Origin: Ctenosaura bakeri
Taxonomy: Eukaryota > Chordata > Lepidosauria > Squamata > Iguanidae
Length of the DNA stretch: 64,000 bases
Direction: 5' to 3'
NCBI GenBank assembly: GCA_948474755.1
Contig: CAOLHI010000739.1
Span: 372,001-436,000 of the forward strand
Shown piece by piece: positions 19,031 through 56,868 of this stretch (position 1 is its first letter; each line of letters starts with the position of its first letter). A model generated the notes under the pieces. It was given only the letters and a program-made list of their open reading frames with translations, ran no database searches and was not told the origin of the DNA. The position numbers were made by a program, and so were the translations under genes.

Positions 19031-19469
19031 GATGCAACAGTGACCAAACTAAATGAATAACTAAACTTCAGAAGAAAAAATAAGATTTTCTAGAAAATTT
19101 TGAAACGCTTTCAGCAAAAGTTAATCTCACTTAAATCCAAACAAGATCAGGAGTGCTAGAATTCTACACAACGGTTAAGATCCTGAATGACTGCCTATGG
19201 AAAGAAAAGCTTTGCACAAACAACTCTGTGCTTCTCCCTGCCCCTTCTCTGACAGCTATCAGTCTTATTATTACTGGATTAAATCCGCCAGTGTTACTTA
19301 TTAATAATTTGACTTTAGTTCCACTGATTTCAGCAGATGTGCTTTAATTTTTAACAGATATGAATCCAACCCCTTTAAATGTATCTATAGTATGATTTAT
19401 TTGGGCACAAAAAAATCAAATGCACAAATATAAGATGGGCAATACCATGCTTGACAGCACTATGAGTGA
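19031..19469. other. Intergenic, nothing specific recognised
   Basis: AT-rich sequence between the SINE head and a CR1 fragment. Confidence 0.4.
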
Positions 19470-20502
19470 ATAAGACCTGGTGTCTCAGTAGACCACATGC
19501 CAAACATATGCCAAGAGTCTGATGTGGAGGCCAAAAAAGACCACGGACATCCAGGTTGCATCAACAGGAGCAGTGTCCAGACCAGGGATAGTAATAGCAG
19601 CAGTCTATGCAGTTTTGGTCAGACCTCACCTAGAATCCTGTGTCCAATTCTAGAAAACGCAATTCAAGGATACTGAGGAAGTGGAACCTGTGCAGAGGTG
19701 ACCAAGATGGTAAAAGGTCTGGAAATCAAGCCCTGTGAGAGACATCTTAGACCACTGGGTACATTTAACGTAGCAAAGATAGATCAAGAGGTAATATGAT
19801 AGCCATCTTTAAATATTTGAAGTGATAGCATTTAGGACAGAAGTGAGTAAAGTGTGGCCTAATGGCCACATGTGGCCTCTCCATGGCTATTTTTGTGGTT
19901 CTCAGGGCCATCCAAGAGCCACAAAATGCCCTATAGTGGCTCGAGAGTATTTTCAGCACAGTTGGGGGTCCCTTTTCAAAAAGGAGGTCTTTTTTAAAAC
20001 CAAAAGCAAACTGTTTTTGAGAAAAGATCTCTTCTGGGCCTAAAATAGCTAGGGGGCTAAAAACATGGTGAAAATGCCTCCCACATCCTTAGAGCGTGTT
20101 CAGGGGCACAGTGGACAGAAAAATATTTCTTTTAATTTTTGGCAGTGGAGGATGAACATCTCCTGGGTGGCAGGGAATGTACCTCCCTAGCTTTCCACAG
20201 TTGCCCATCCCTGATTTAGAAAATGGAGCAACCTTGTTTTCTTGTTGCTCGAGAGAGTAGGTCACAAACCAATGGATTCAAATTACAAGAAAAAAAGACT
20301 CTACTTAAACTCTAGGAAGAACTGCCTAGCAGTAAATATTGTTCAGCAGTGAAACAGACTGTCTTAGATGGTAGAACGTCCTTTGGAGGCCTTTAAACAG
20401 ACATCGTATGCTCAACTCTCAGGGTTGTTCTAGTTGTGCATTCCTGTACGGTCATGGAATGGATATGGTAGGGGGCCTCACAGTCTCCGTGATTCTACAT
20501 TC
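19470..20502 (+). mobile_element. CR1/L3-type LINE 3' fragment, split by a hAT-like element
   Basis: Decayed ORF2 C-terminus and 3' end. GTTTTGGTCAGACCTCACCT and ACCAAGATGGTAAAAGGTCT match the CR1 part encoding the VRPHLEY and RATK motifs. It continues after the insertion with AATGGATTCAAATTACAAGA and GGAGGCCTTTAAACAGA and ends near GTGATTCTACA. Many stops; not functional. Confidence 0.75.
19836..20213. mobile_element. hAT-like non-autonomous element nested in the CR1 fragment
   Basis: The interruption starts GACAGAAGTGAGTAAAGTGT and ends GTTGCCCATCCCTG, whose reverse complement (CAGGGATGGGCAAC) is a typical hAT end. ATTTAG occurs on both sides (19830-19835 and 20214-20219) as part of a probable 8-bp target duplication. 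The flanking CR1 reads on across it. Confidence 0.65.
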
Positions 20503-22046
20503 AGTTGCTATGTTCTCCTCACATGTACTTCCTAGACCTACAAAACGTAGCAGAGAGAATTTACCAGGCTACAATTTTGGCTGTATTTTTTATGCACACA
20601 AGCTGTTTTCTGTTGGGGGAAATATAGGTATTTTAGCTTCACATACAATTGAAACGATACAGCCAAGTAGCTAATACATTATATGGCACTTCTATCTACC
20701 ATAGCTGTCGTTAATTCTGCAGCTTTCAGTGAATTGCCGATAGGAGTAATATTTCCTGGACTGTGCTTAAATCTATTGTTTCGAAATTGTTAAAACATTC
20801 ACAAATGCTAAAAGAATCTTTGCTTTATAATCAAAATTTGCACTTGTGAAATTCCTATCAATAATTTCAGCAAAATTATCAGTCTCCGAAACTCAGGAAA
20901 CACAGCTTTTGTCTCAATCATGTCTCTACTAAGAGCTGTTCTAAATAATTCTGGTACTAAATTTGATTCATCCTAACATTACCTCACCATTATTTTTTTT
21001 GCTTCATCAGGTTCACAATCCTCCTTCTTCCTAAATTGTCTTCTTCTTCCTTTTCATTTCCATGCCTTCTTTTATTTAAATGGGGGGAACTACTGGTTTT
21101 TTTTTTCACAGCTTGAAAAAATATTGGGTTCAAACCAAGAATCTTTCAGCAAAGCATTCCAATTTTAACAGTGGCCAAGCAGATGCCCCTGCAAAGCACA
21201 CAAAGAAAACATAAAGACAACTGTTTTCCCTTTTGTCTCAAAGAATCTGTGATTCAGATATCTTGCCTCTGAATATAGAGGCTACAAAGTGTAATCATGG
21301 TAATAAAACTCTTGTTAATGTTTAATAAGATGTTACAGCTAAGTGTCTTCCAAATGGTTGCATGCAAACTATGCCAAAATCAATTGCTATTTTACAAATG
21401 AATGTCACCACATGTAATTCAGTTGCAAACAAAGCATCTGATCCACTGGGATTGGGTTCTTTTCCTAGCCCAGGCTTGCAGGGAGGTGGGAAATGAGACG
21501 TCCATGTCCCTCTGATCTCTAGCTATATGGGTCCATTAAGGCAGCAAAAGAGTCTTGAGTGACAAGGACAGAGAGCTATCTCACTCATATCTATAACAAG
21601 TTCTTGAAGCTATCATCCATGTCTCACCAATATTCTGACCTATGTAGTCAAAGTAGAGTACAGAGCTGTGAAACCACCTTGGCCCCACTACTTCAGGCCC
21701 TATCATCTGAATAATTATTTGCATTAGTCAATCCACCTGTCAGTTCTTGAAATACAGTGGAACACCCTAACCTAGAAATGGCCAACAATGAAGCACAACA
21801 GAAAGATGCCAAGGACTGTAAAAGCTAAAGAAAAGTTACCCCCCCCCAAAAAAAAAAGGATTTGTAGTGCCTAGCCCTTCTTAAAGGAAAGATGAGAGAC
21901 AACATCAGAATTTGCACTGGTTCCTTAGCTCAGTAGCATTTCTTGGGTTCTGTTCCAGAAGGAAATACGGTACATAAGGAACTTGAAATACTCATATTTG
22001 CATACTTTAAAGAGAGAGCAAATACACTCACTGCTAGAAAAATATG
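20503..22046. other. Intergenic, nothing specific recognised
   Basis: AT-rich, no convincing ORF, no named repeat. Confidence 0.4.
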
Positions 22047-22780
22047 CAGTCCTCCTTCCACATTTGCAGATTTGACCTTGGTGAATTTGATTATTCAAGA
22101 GGCACGTGCTTGCCTCCTGCATTCTCCTCTTCCCATTCCCTTGTATTCCTCACCCCAGGCTGTGAGGCTTGTGTTTAAAATGGACATTTTTTCCTTTTGG
22201 GTGAGCATCCCCCCACTGCTTGTCCTCTCTGCCACATGGTTGCACATTGTTGCATAATAGCCACTGATTGGCCAGGTGTTCTCTTTGTTCCTACCCCTCC
22301 CCTCTGAGAGGAATCATCTTCCTAAAGATGATGACTGGAAGTAGCTAGAAGGCCAGAACTCAGCACTCCACTCCTCCATGTCTGAAGAGAAAGTACTAGT
22401 AAGCCCTTCACCTTGTCTTTTTTCTTCCCTTATCTGGGAATGCTAGGGCCAGAGGAAAGAAAATGCAGTGGGAGCCCTGGAGGAGAATGGGAGGGGGATC
22501 ACAGGAGGGAGTTAATAGCAATTTTTCTACTTTCACAAGGATTCTGTGCCCCAAACCCTTGCACTGTATATACACAAGAATACTGATTAATAATAGAAAG
22601 CAACAAGATGCCCAATATCACTCACAGCCATTTTCTATGAAATGTTCTTTAATAAAATAATTTCCCCCCCAAAACAGCAATAAACAAGATTTTTTAAAAA
22701 ATGACAGCATCTTCATGACTTATTTTCTGTGGAATATAGATGCTCTGAATACAGATTTCCTCTGTAGCTCACTGCTGATT
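22047..22780. repeat. Interspersed repeat related to the one at 9785
   Basis: CAGTCCTCCTTCCACATTTG CAGATTTGACCTT at the start and TCTGTGCCCCAAACCC at about 22541 match the two outer parts of 9785-10459, but the ~100-bp tandem core is absent. The right boundary near 22770 is uncertain. Probably a non-autonomous DNA transposon. Confidence 0.45.
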
Positions 22781-23079
22781 TTTTGAAACTAAATCACCTG
22801 TACAAACTGAAAAACAAGCCAGCTTCTAAAATCAGTGACCTAGTGCTAATGCAATACCAAATACAGTGTTCCAAAGTGAAGCTGTCCCTTCCCTCAGACT
22901 TGTTTCTCCAACCTGTGGATCTCTCCCAAGGGAAACAGCTGGCAGATTTTACTGCTGCTATAGCAACCATGTCGTCAGTCTGTTGGCTTGGCAACACTGC
23001 TGCAGTATGAGGTACAGTTCAGCATATTCCAAAGATTAACAGGAAAATGTATTTTGTAAGGTGAGTTCCTGAAGGCTTT
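22781..23079 (-). other. NSUN6: NSUN6 probable 3' untranslated region
   Basis: About 300 bases after the NSUN6 stop before the repeat at 22047-22780. No canonical AATAAA on the minus strand was seen; an ATTAAA variant lies at 22653-22648 inside the repeat. The 3' end is unresolved. Confidence 0.35.
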
Positions 23080-49450
<26,371 letters not shown>

Positions 49451-49482
49451 ATTCTTTATTGACTAGTTTTTCTGGAAAACAT
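49451..49482 (-). promoter_or_regulatory. NSUN6: NSUN6 5'UTR part with a short upstream ORF
   Basis: A polypyrimidine/tattgcag acceptor at 49483-49484 starts the exon exactly on an ATG (49482-49480), opening an 8-codon ORF that stops (TAA) at 49456, six bases before the main start. If the acceptor is used as read, this uORF could damp initiation at the main ATG. Confidence 0.45.
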
Positions 49483-50431
49483 CTGCAATAAAAAAATGCA
49501 TATTTATAAATTTTTTTCACAATCAATGAACAAAGGAAAACAGACTACCAAAGTTTCATATTGTTGCCCTATACTGCCAATGAATACGGACATAAATCAA
49601 ACTAAGTGTGCTGAAATGTAAGACATCAACTGATATCGCACTTTTACTGAATCTTACACTCATTTAACAAATCACTGCCACACTCAAGTTGTGTAAAATA
49701 GTTTACATTTTACAGTTAAAAACTATATTTATCTGACACATGAGACATCTTACTGTATTATGCAAACAACTTGCCGTGTTATATGATTATTAAGGCTTAA
49801 TTGAATCTATTGAATAAATACAACCCAGGCTCTAAAACCATGTCAAATTACTTGAGAATAAATCCTACTGAGTTCAAATCCCATTGTCCTCAATGGTGCT
49901 AAATTTTGAATATGCAATCACAGGATTGCACAGAAAAACATCTATTCTGCTTTGGTCAGTAACACTGAAGAAGGAATAGGGATGGGGCAAAATTCAGCTG
50001 CAAATATCAGTGCCACAATGCTACTCATTTACACTTATCTATTGTGACTTGCAGCCGGGGTACATGGCAACACTTACCTATACTAGATTGGCCTAGGAAT
50101 ACCTAGTTTCTAATCCTTAATTCTAGGTGCTAATTTTGCATGGTGTGGTAGATAGCGGAATTAAGAATGTTATTGTTGAAAGCAACTGTAATATTTTAAA
50201 TAAGTGTAAAGCACAAAGCTGCTTTTCTGATTTTTTTTTTAATCAAATGAACTGATACAGTAGGTATGAAGACAGTGCTGAAAGGCTGTCTTTGGCAAGA
50301 TGTGGTTTATTTTCTAGGATGCAGAAAGTGACAAGAATCCCAAAAAGTACCCAGAAATGTCTTGTGTCCTCTTCTGTGATATACCTTAACAAGGTATAAG
50401 GCTTTATCTATAAAAAACCTGTATTTTTCAG

Positions 50432-51145
50432 GCTAGTGATAGGTGTTGGAAATGTTCAGGACAAGGATCTTTCTATCATCTTTGGTGGTCATGCATAAAA
50501 GCAAAAGGATTTTGGAAGACTATTCATGAGAATATTGAAAAGGCACTTCATATAAAATTTCCCATGAACCCAGAGATATATTTGTTAAATATAATAGATG
50601 ATAAGTATTTTAAGAGGAATTCAGAAAAAAAAATGTTAATGTATATGTTAATGATTGCAGCTAGATTGGTTTATGCTCGACTTTGGAAAGCAAAGGAAAC
50701 ACCTAAAATAGAGGATTGGCTGTGGAAATTGTTTGATTTATGGGAAATTGATGAGTTAACTTCAAGAATAAGGGATAGATCAAGAAAACAGATAGCAGAG
50801 TAATGGAGTCTAGTGAAACCCCTCTGGGACAACCATTGGGGGGATAAGAGTTAAAGATGAATGGGAAATTTAAAGACCCGGGAAGAAGATTGTATGTAAG
50901 CGGATATTTATTTATAAAAGAGGCAGAGGTATTTGTTAGGAAAGATTAAAGAAGAGTTGGTGATTTTCATGTAAGTTACACTGGTCCACAAGTTTAGGGA
51001 ATGTAATAAGGGAAGGAGAGTAAGTATTCTTAATATGGTTTGTTTTTGTAAGAAACTTGATAAGTTTGTAAATGAGATAACGAGGAGAAGTAATGTATAT
51101 TTTAATTGTATTTTGTATGTAATAAAAAATAATAATAAAAAATAC
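50432..51145 (+). mobile_element. L1 LINE, 5'-truncated, with 14-bp target-site duplication
   Basis: Encodes the end of L1 ORF2: CWKCSGQGSFYHLWWSCIKA (Cys-rich C-terminal motif, starting 50446) through IEDWLWKLFDLWE, stopping at 50801. A short 3'UTR and an A-rich AATAAAAAATAATAATAAAA tail follow. CCTGTATTTTTCAG flanks it on both sides (50418-50431 and 51146-51159), fixing the boundaries. The frame is open for 118 codons over the retained part. It lies in the NSUN6 5' intron, antisense to the gene. Confidence 0.9.
50564..50803 (+). pseudogene. L1 ORF2 C-terminal fragment
   Basis: Open frame extending upstream to the insertion edge at about 50432; pattern LLNIIDDKYF, LMYMLMIAARLVYARLWKAK, TPKIEDWLWKLFDLWE is typical of vertebrate L1 ORF2 ends. 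No RT or endonuclease domain is retained. Confidence 0.8.
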
Positions 51146-52221
51146 CCTGTATTTTTCAGTAGCCACATTGCTCACATACATATTTACTCAAAATAGATCC
51201 CACTTCCTTCAATGGGACTGATTTTCAGTGTTCAATCAATCATGCCAGATAGCAGGTTTATTTATATTTGTATTCCTTCACTTTTGATTCACATGTGCTA
51301 GGTAATTTACTAACGTTTGGAAAGTTTTCATGTGGAGAAATCTGGTGATAGTGACTAGCTTAAAGACTTTTAGATAAACTCAGGTGGGATAAAATTATCA
51401 AAGGCTACTGGTTAAGATACTTACACACAGGTTCCTGATTCTGAAGCAATATATATTTGAATGCAAGTTGCTGGGAAAGCAAGAATGAGACAGCTTATCT
51501 CACTAACGCATCATATACTGAGGCACACGTCTGTTGATCTCTCAAACAAGTCCTTCAGTGAAGTAACAGCCTTCTAAAATCAAGGAGAAATTCTTTTTAA
51601 GGTGACATGACAGCACTATTGGCTTACACACATACATTTATTTATTCAATTCTACTACAGCATTTTCTTGCTTACTCACTGATAGTTTTTCTTATATCAG
51701 GTGTGTCTTTAAAGTATACGTTCCTCCAATTCTCCTTTCTCAAATGACTACTTGCCACACTTCTCCTGTTCCATAAATAGTTATATTGTGTTGTTTGTTT
51801 TGTATTTTGAAATCCAAGTTTCTGAAAGGAAAATCAACATTCTTCTGTAAAGCATAATCCGCCCATCATTTGAATTAAGTAGTAAAGTGAAAAGGCACAG
51901 TATAGTAGTCCTCTTACTTTCTGCTCCCCCACTACAAAAAAAATTGTAAAAAAGTGAGAAGCAATTTGCTTGTTTTGCTCAAAAAATGTGTTTCACGTGT
52001 GTTGGTATTCCAAATGCAATAGCACATGAATGAAAGATCATCTACATGAGCCCCTGAGACTACATTTTTGAAAGCTACCAAGTACCCCATATTTGACTAA
52101 AAGGGGGGTGGGCAGGAGATTGAGGGCCCCCAAACCTGTTACCTTCTAAGCAGTGGTCATAATCCCTTTCCAATATGACCCACACAGATTCCTGTCTGAA
52201 GTTATGTACTCTCCTTTCAAA

Positions 52222-52409
52222 CACCAGCATAGTGTAGCTTTGGGAACCCAGTATAATGTAGCAGTTCATGGAAACCCGCTGGGTGACTCTGGGCAAGTCA
52301 CACTCTCTCAGCCTCAGGAGAAGGCAAAGGAAAACTTCCTTTGAACAAATCTTGCCCAAACCCCTGTAACAGGGTCACTTTAAGTTGGAAATGACTTGAA
52401 AGCACACAG
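52222..52409 (+). repeat. Sauria SINE, internally rearranged
   Basis: CACCAGCATAGTGTAG head followed by GGAAACCCGCTGGGTGACTC and TTGGAAATGACTTGAAAGCA; the middle of the tRNA part is missing or replaced. Confidence 0.7.
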
Positions 52410-52487
52410 CAAACCCCTCATTTTGTCCTCACAACAACCTTACTAGCCAGAGAAAAGGAGAAAGAAACATTGATTTATGATCAGTTA

Positions 52488-53022
52488 AAAAGCTTCATGT
52501 CCTGGAGGCTCGTTCCTACTTGGATGGAAGACCACCAGGGAATACCAGGTGCTGTAGATTAAAACCACCTATGAATATTCATAGAATCATATAACCACAC
52601 AAACATAGAGTTGGAAGAGGCCACAATGGCCATCAAGTCCAACCCCCTGCCATGTAGGAATAAACACTCAAAGCAACCCCAGCAAATGGCCATCCAAGAC
52701 TCTGCTTTAAAACCTCCAAAGAGAGAGACTCCACCACACTCCGAGGCAGCATGTTCCACTACTGAATGGCTCTGACTGTAAGGAAGTCCATCCTGATGTT
52801 TAGGTGAAATCTTTTGAATCCACTGCTCCCTGTCCTAGTTTCTGGAGCAGCAGAAAACAAGTTTGCTCCATCTTCAACATGACATCTCTTTAAATATGTA
52901 AAGTGAAGTGAGATACCATCCTTTCAAATACCAGCATGGTATTATTTCTTGTCTAAGAAAACCCTACGAAATTTATGGGTCGCCATAAGTCGATAGACGA
53001 CTTGAAGAAACACCCGCACACA
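52488..53022 (+). repeat. 5S-derived SINE split by a CR1 3'-end insertion
   Basis: Left half 52488-52576 contains TACTTGGATGGAAGACCACC AGGGAATACC-type 5S sequence. The right half 52950-53022 continues with CTAAGAAAACCCTACGAAAT and GTCGCCATAAGTCGATAGAC plus a CA-rich tail. Between them is a minus-strand CR1 3' end. Confidence 0.75.
52577..52950 (-). mobile_element. CR1 LINE 3' end nested in a 5S SINE
   Basis: Plus-strand ATAGAATCATATAACC then AGAGTTGGAAGAGGCCACAA is the reverse of the CR1 3' tail. CTCCAAAGAGAGAGACTCCA and GAATGGCTCTGACTGTAAGG belong to the end of CR1 ORF2. Confidence 0.75.
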
Positions 53023-53199
53023 CGGCTGAGTGGGGACCTGAATCCAAATCTCAGTTTCCTCATCCTAATCATAGTCTAATCTACCCACGACACCATTTAA
53101 GTTCTTCATTGCTTACAAGTAGTATTACAAAGCAGTGTAGTATTATAATCGGAATTCAAACAGTGAATTCTTCGTAGCCAGTGAAATACCGTTCCGCTT

Positions 53200-53850
53200 A
53201 TGTGTGGCCTCTCTTCTCACACACCCCTCCCCCCAGAGGCGGCGGCGGCTATTTTCAAACACCTCCCGCTTCCCTTCAGGCACTTCGTGAGGCGGCGAGC
53301 TTCGCCCAGCAGCTCCCTCAAGTTGGGCGCCATCTGCCGCCCGGCGGCAGGGATGGGGAAAACGCTGCCTCACAGCGGCTTTTTTTTCGTGTACGCACTG
53401 AAGCACAGCCGGTGTTACGACATCCCTTTTCTCTCTCAGCCGTGCCTTCCTTACCCCAGCGTCCTCCAGACTTCTGTCCACTCTCGTACCTTCCTCCTCC
53501 CTCCTTCAGTGAAAGGCAGTCGACCCGGACACATCCTACGAAGCGACGGAAAACACTGTAGCCCAACCCAATCCCGCCTCTGCATCGCCGTCGTAGCCGC
53601 CTCCTCTTTTCTCGGGCTTTTATTTGGCTTTTCAGAGCCCTCAAAAGTACCTGTGCCCGCCCTAGTGGCTCAGAAGTAGACCGCATTGGTGTGAACGGGG
53701 CTTTCTCCCAATTCTTGGTGCTGGACAGGACTCCAGCTTCGCCTCTTCAGAAGAGGCCGTAGCCATTTGAGGGGGTGGCGGGAGTCGAGGGGGTGGCGGG
53801 AGTCGGGGGGGGGGGAAGCTTTCCTTTCCCCTACAGACCTCAAAGGCCGC
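53200..53850 (-). promoter_or_regulatory. NSUN6: CpG-rich block, probable NSUN6 promoter and first non-coding exon
   Basis: GC-rich, CpG-dense segment (for example GGCGGCGGCGGC, CCGCCCGGCGGC) in otherwise AT-rich DNA, 3.7-4.4 kb upstream of the first NSUN6 coding exon. An acceptor at 49483 demands an upstream exon; donor-like GTAAGG (53451) and GTACGA (53484) on the minus strand are candidates. Assignment to NSUN6 is by position and orientation only. Confidence 0.5.
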
Positions 53851-53888
53851 AAATGAGAGGTGGTTCTATGCCTAACACTGTTTTCGGT

Positions 53889-54090
53889 GGCCATTTCCGC
53901 ACTACACTGTTATAGTGCTATTATTCCACTTTCAACCTCCTGTGAAATTCTGGGGTTTGCAGTTTTACTGAGTTCAAAGAGCTCTCTGGCTGAGAATTCT
54001 AAATGTCCTCCCTAAACTGCAAACCCCAGGATTCTACAGGATGTTGAAAGTGGAATAATAGCACTATAACAGTGTAGTGTGGAAATGGCC
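53889..54090. mobile_element. Foldback MITE, copy M2, upstream of NSUN6
   Basis: Arms GGCCATTTCCGCACTACACT and GTGTAGTGTGGAAATGGCC with the shared CCACTTTCAACCTCC / GGATGTTGAAAGTGG core. A longer central spacer (about 40 bases) separates them. Confidence 0.85.
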
Positions 54091-55469
54091 GTGGTAAAGC
54101 TACTAGACTTACAGTTTACCCTGAGTACCCCCCATTTTTGTGGGAGGAAAAACACTTCAAGTGATCTTTAAAAGGATCAAAATGTTTTTGTTCGCTTACA
54201 CAAGCTTTACTTGACCTGATTATGTCGTTTCCACAGATGTATACTGTTAAGTTTTGAATAAAAACTGAAGCATGTTGACATCTTCTATTTTTTCTGATGT
54301 AGGAACCTATCCCCATTTTTTACATGATATTTCTCTCTCTGGTACCAAATTTTCTGATAAGGAAGTAAAGCCCAGGAACACATCAACTTCGTTAAATGGA
54401 ATATACCTGTACTTGCTACTGGTGAATGGTGAACTGCATCAAGTCCCAACTTTAGGAGAAAGTTGGGACGCAAATAAATATTATTTCACCTTTTTAAAGA
54501 GTGAAATCTTTTTAAAAATTAGTTCTTACAATCCAGGGTATCCATTTTAGTTTGTGGCAGCAGACTGTCAACAGGTATTCATATCCACCATAATATCTAA
54601 TGAAGTGGGCTGTAGTACATGAAATATATGCTGTAGGTTTTTTAAAAAAATCTGTTAACTTTTAAGTAGTCAAGACTGCTCGTTTTACAAAATAAGGGCA
54701 CAATCTTGTAATGAAGATTTGCTGGCTTCTGAGTCAGCCAAAGTGATTTTGCTGGCTGAGGCCCAGCATAAAATGGTGCCCGTTCTATTCCAGCTATAAA
54801 AGACAACTAAACTCGAGGGCAGAGGCTATAAGTGAGTGTTATGTAGACACAACTAAATGGATAATTTGTAATGAATTTATAATGAATGTATATGAGAGAA
54901 TTAAGTAGTCCTTGCTATCGTGTGCTTTGAACACATCCACTCTTGGTATGCAGCTGATGGCAGGTTCTCAAAAAACAAAATAGTGTACAAGTTCCTCCAG
55001 AAATCTTTATCTGCCTTGAAGGGAAGGGAAGACAAATGCAATGAATAATTCAAGTAAAATGGCTGGCCACTTTATTTTAACGTGATCAAACACACTGAAT
55101 TCCAACTGCTAAAAGTTGTGGGAGTGGAATGAATAGCTTATGTGACCTACTAAACACACCTAAGTATGGACAAGTGGTAGAGCCTGAATTTCTAGTACAG
55201 GACGGAAAATGCTTTTATAGATATTATGTTGGGGTGTGTGTGGTGATATTCCTAAAACCTACATTAGAAACAGAGTTTACAAGATTAGTTTTTAAAGGGA
55301 ACTAATTATCCATTACTCTGCTTATCTGATCGGTCATTACTTCTTACTGTTATTGCAGTCCAGAAAAGTAACTCATGGAGTTATTTGTTAAGGAGAACTC
55401 ACTGTTACCATTGCACCATTGAAAAAGACAGAGAAATTTTCTCTGGGTTTCCCCAAGTAGCCAGTTAAA

Positions 55470-55633
55470 GGCCTTTCTGCACTACACTGTTATAGTGCTA
55501 TTATTTCACTTTCAATGCCTTGTGGAATTCTGGGGTTTGTAATTTACAGAGAATCCTAAACTGCAAACCCCAGGATTCCATAGGATGTTGAAAGTGGAAT
55601 AACAGCATTATAACAGTGTAGTGCCGAAAGGCC
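55470..55633. mobile_element. Foldback MITE, copy M3
   Basis: Arms GGCCTTTCTGCACTACACTG and CAGTGTAGTGCCGAAAGGCC; ends differ slightly from the other copies (CTTTCTG for ATTTCCG) symmetrically on both sides, so the change may predate insertion or have been copied between arms. Confidence 0.85.
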
Positions 55634-55772
55634 CTAAGACGCTATTCTTTGGAAGTTCTGAGAAAAATGCAGAGCATGCTACAAACAATCCTTTCTTCAC
55701 ACTTTATTGTCATTCTAGTGCCTTGTATCTGGGCAGAACAACAAAAAGCCAAAAAAGGCCCAGCAAACTTTT

Positions 55773-55947
55773 GAGCCAGACTGGCAGAGCAGTTTGGGCA
55801 CTGGACTATGACCCTGGAGACCAGAGTTCGATTCCCTGCTTGGCCATGGAAACAGAATGTGGCACACTCTCAGCCCCAGAAAACTCCATGACAGGTTCTC
55901 CTTAGCGTCACCGTAAGTTAGAAACAACTTGAAGGCATGCAACAACT
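55773..55947 (+). repeat. Sauria SINE, shortened
   Basis: GAGCCAGACTGGCAGAGCAG head, B-box-like AGAGTTCGATTCCC, and a 3' part GTTAGAAACAACTTGAAGGC, with an internal deletion. Confidence 0.8.
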
Positions 55948-56329
55948 TTTGAAAAGTACTTTTAAGCTATTTTGAGCCTTTAGTATAGCTTGTGGTTTCA
56001 GTGTATCTTCTCTCTCTCTCTCTCCCCTTGGGAAGCGGTCCTCATCATCCTCTCCTCCTCCCTAGCTGCCCAAAATCCCACACAGGGCAATCCTTGTGAC
56101 ACTTCCTCCAACCCTTGGCTCAGATTAAGTCAAAATACATCCAAGGACAAGTAACAGAGAGAAACTTCTTTCATTACTGAACGCAATATAGTCAATTACA
56201 ATCCCTGATATTAGAGGCGAAAAGTAACAGCATTCTAGCTGTTGCCAAAGTTAACTCATTAGAAAAACAAACCATGTCCTAGCCCTGATTTTCTAACTTT
56301 TTATGGAGGGAAATTGCCAAAGATATAGT

Positions 56330-56515
56330 GGGAATGTGGGAAATAATTATTTTATTATATATTTTATTATTATATATACTTTTTATTATATTTATAAATT
56401 TATATGTTTATATTTTTATATTTATATATATTTAAATAATTATATTTATTTTATTACATATACTTTTATTATATTTCTTTATTCTTTATATATTCTTTAT
56501 TATATTTCTGACTTT
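56330..56515. repeat. AT-rich low-complexity tract
   Basis: About 180 bp of TTTATTATATATTT-type sequence, giving a spurious Tyr/Ile-rich ORF. Confidence 0.85.
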
Positions 56516-56688
56516 TTTCCCCAGTGAGCACAAGCAAGTTTACCAGGTCTGAGGATCCTCCCTGGAACCACCCTGTGAGGCATGTTATGCTGACAAAGGG
56601 TGACTAGCCCACGATTCATTCTTAGCTGTCTGATAAAACTGAGCTGAAGTTTACAAAAGCGAAGACTTCTATGACTCAGTGGAGACTA

Positions 56689-56868
56689 GCCCATTTCCGC
56701 ACGAGACTGTTACAGCGCGATGATTCCACTTTCAACATCCTCTGGAATCCTGGGGTTTGCAGTTTCGGGAGGGGCCGGCCGGCCCCTCCCGAAACTGCAA
56801 ACCCCAGGATTCCAGAGGATGTTGAAAGTGGAATCATCGCGCTGTAACAGTCTCATGCGGAAATGGCC
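56689..56868. mobile_element. Foldback MITE, copy M4, near-perfect palindrome
   Basis: Two arms of about 90 bases meet at CCGGCCGG (centre at 56778/56779). I see two mismatches, at position 56690 against 56867 and at the CGCAC/CGCAT step, over the whole length. Spacer is nil. It should form a strong hairpin in single-stranded DNA or RNA. Confidence 0.9.

Larger units (their letters stand above)
49483..53199. other. NSUN6 5' intron outside named repeats
   Basis: Apart from the L1, SINE and CR1 pieces listed separately, this stretch is AT-rich without genes. Two places (about 49860-49935 and 51185-51225) contain the TCAATGGGACT-like motif common as old dispersed debris in reptile DNA. Confidence 0.4.

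Noticed and set aside
18635..19060. ORFs with long poly-isoleucine runs
   Set aside because: Translation of an (ATT)n microsatellite, the tail of an L2-like LINE.
53143..53686. Several 110-160 codon ORFs on both strands in the CpG block
   Set aside because: GC-driven open frames in a probable promoter; no conserved motif and mutually overlapping.
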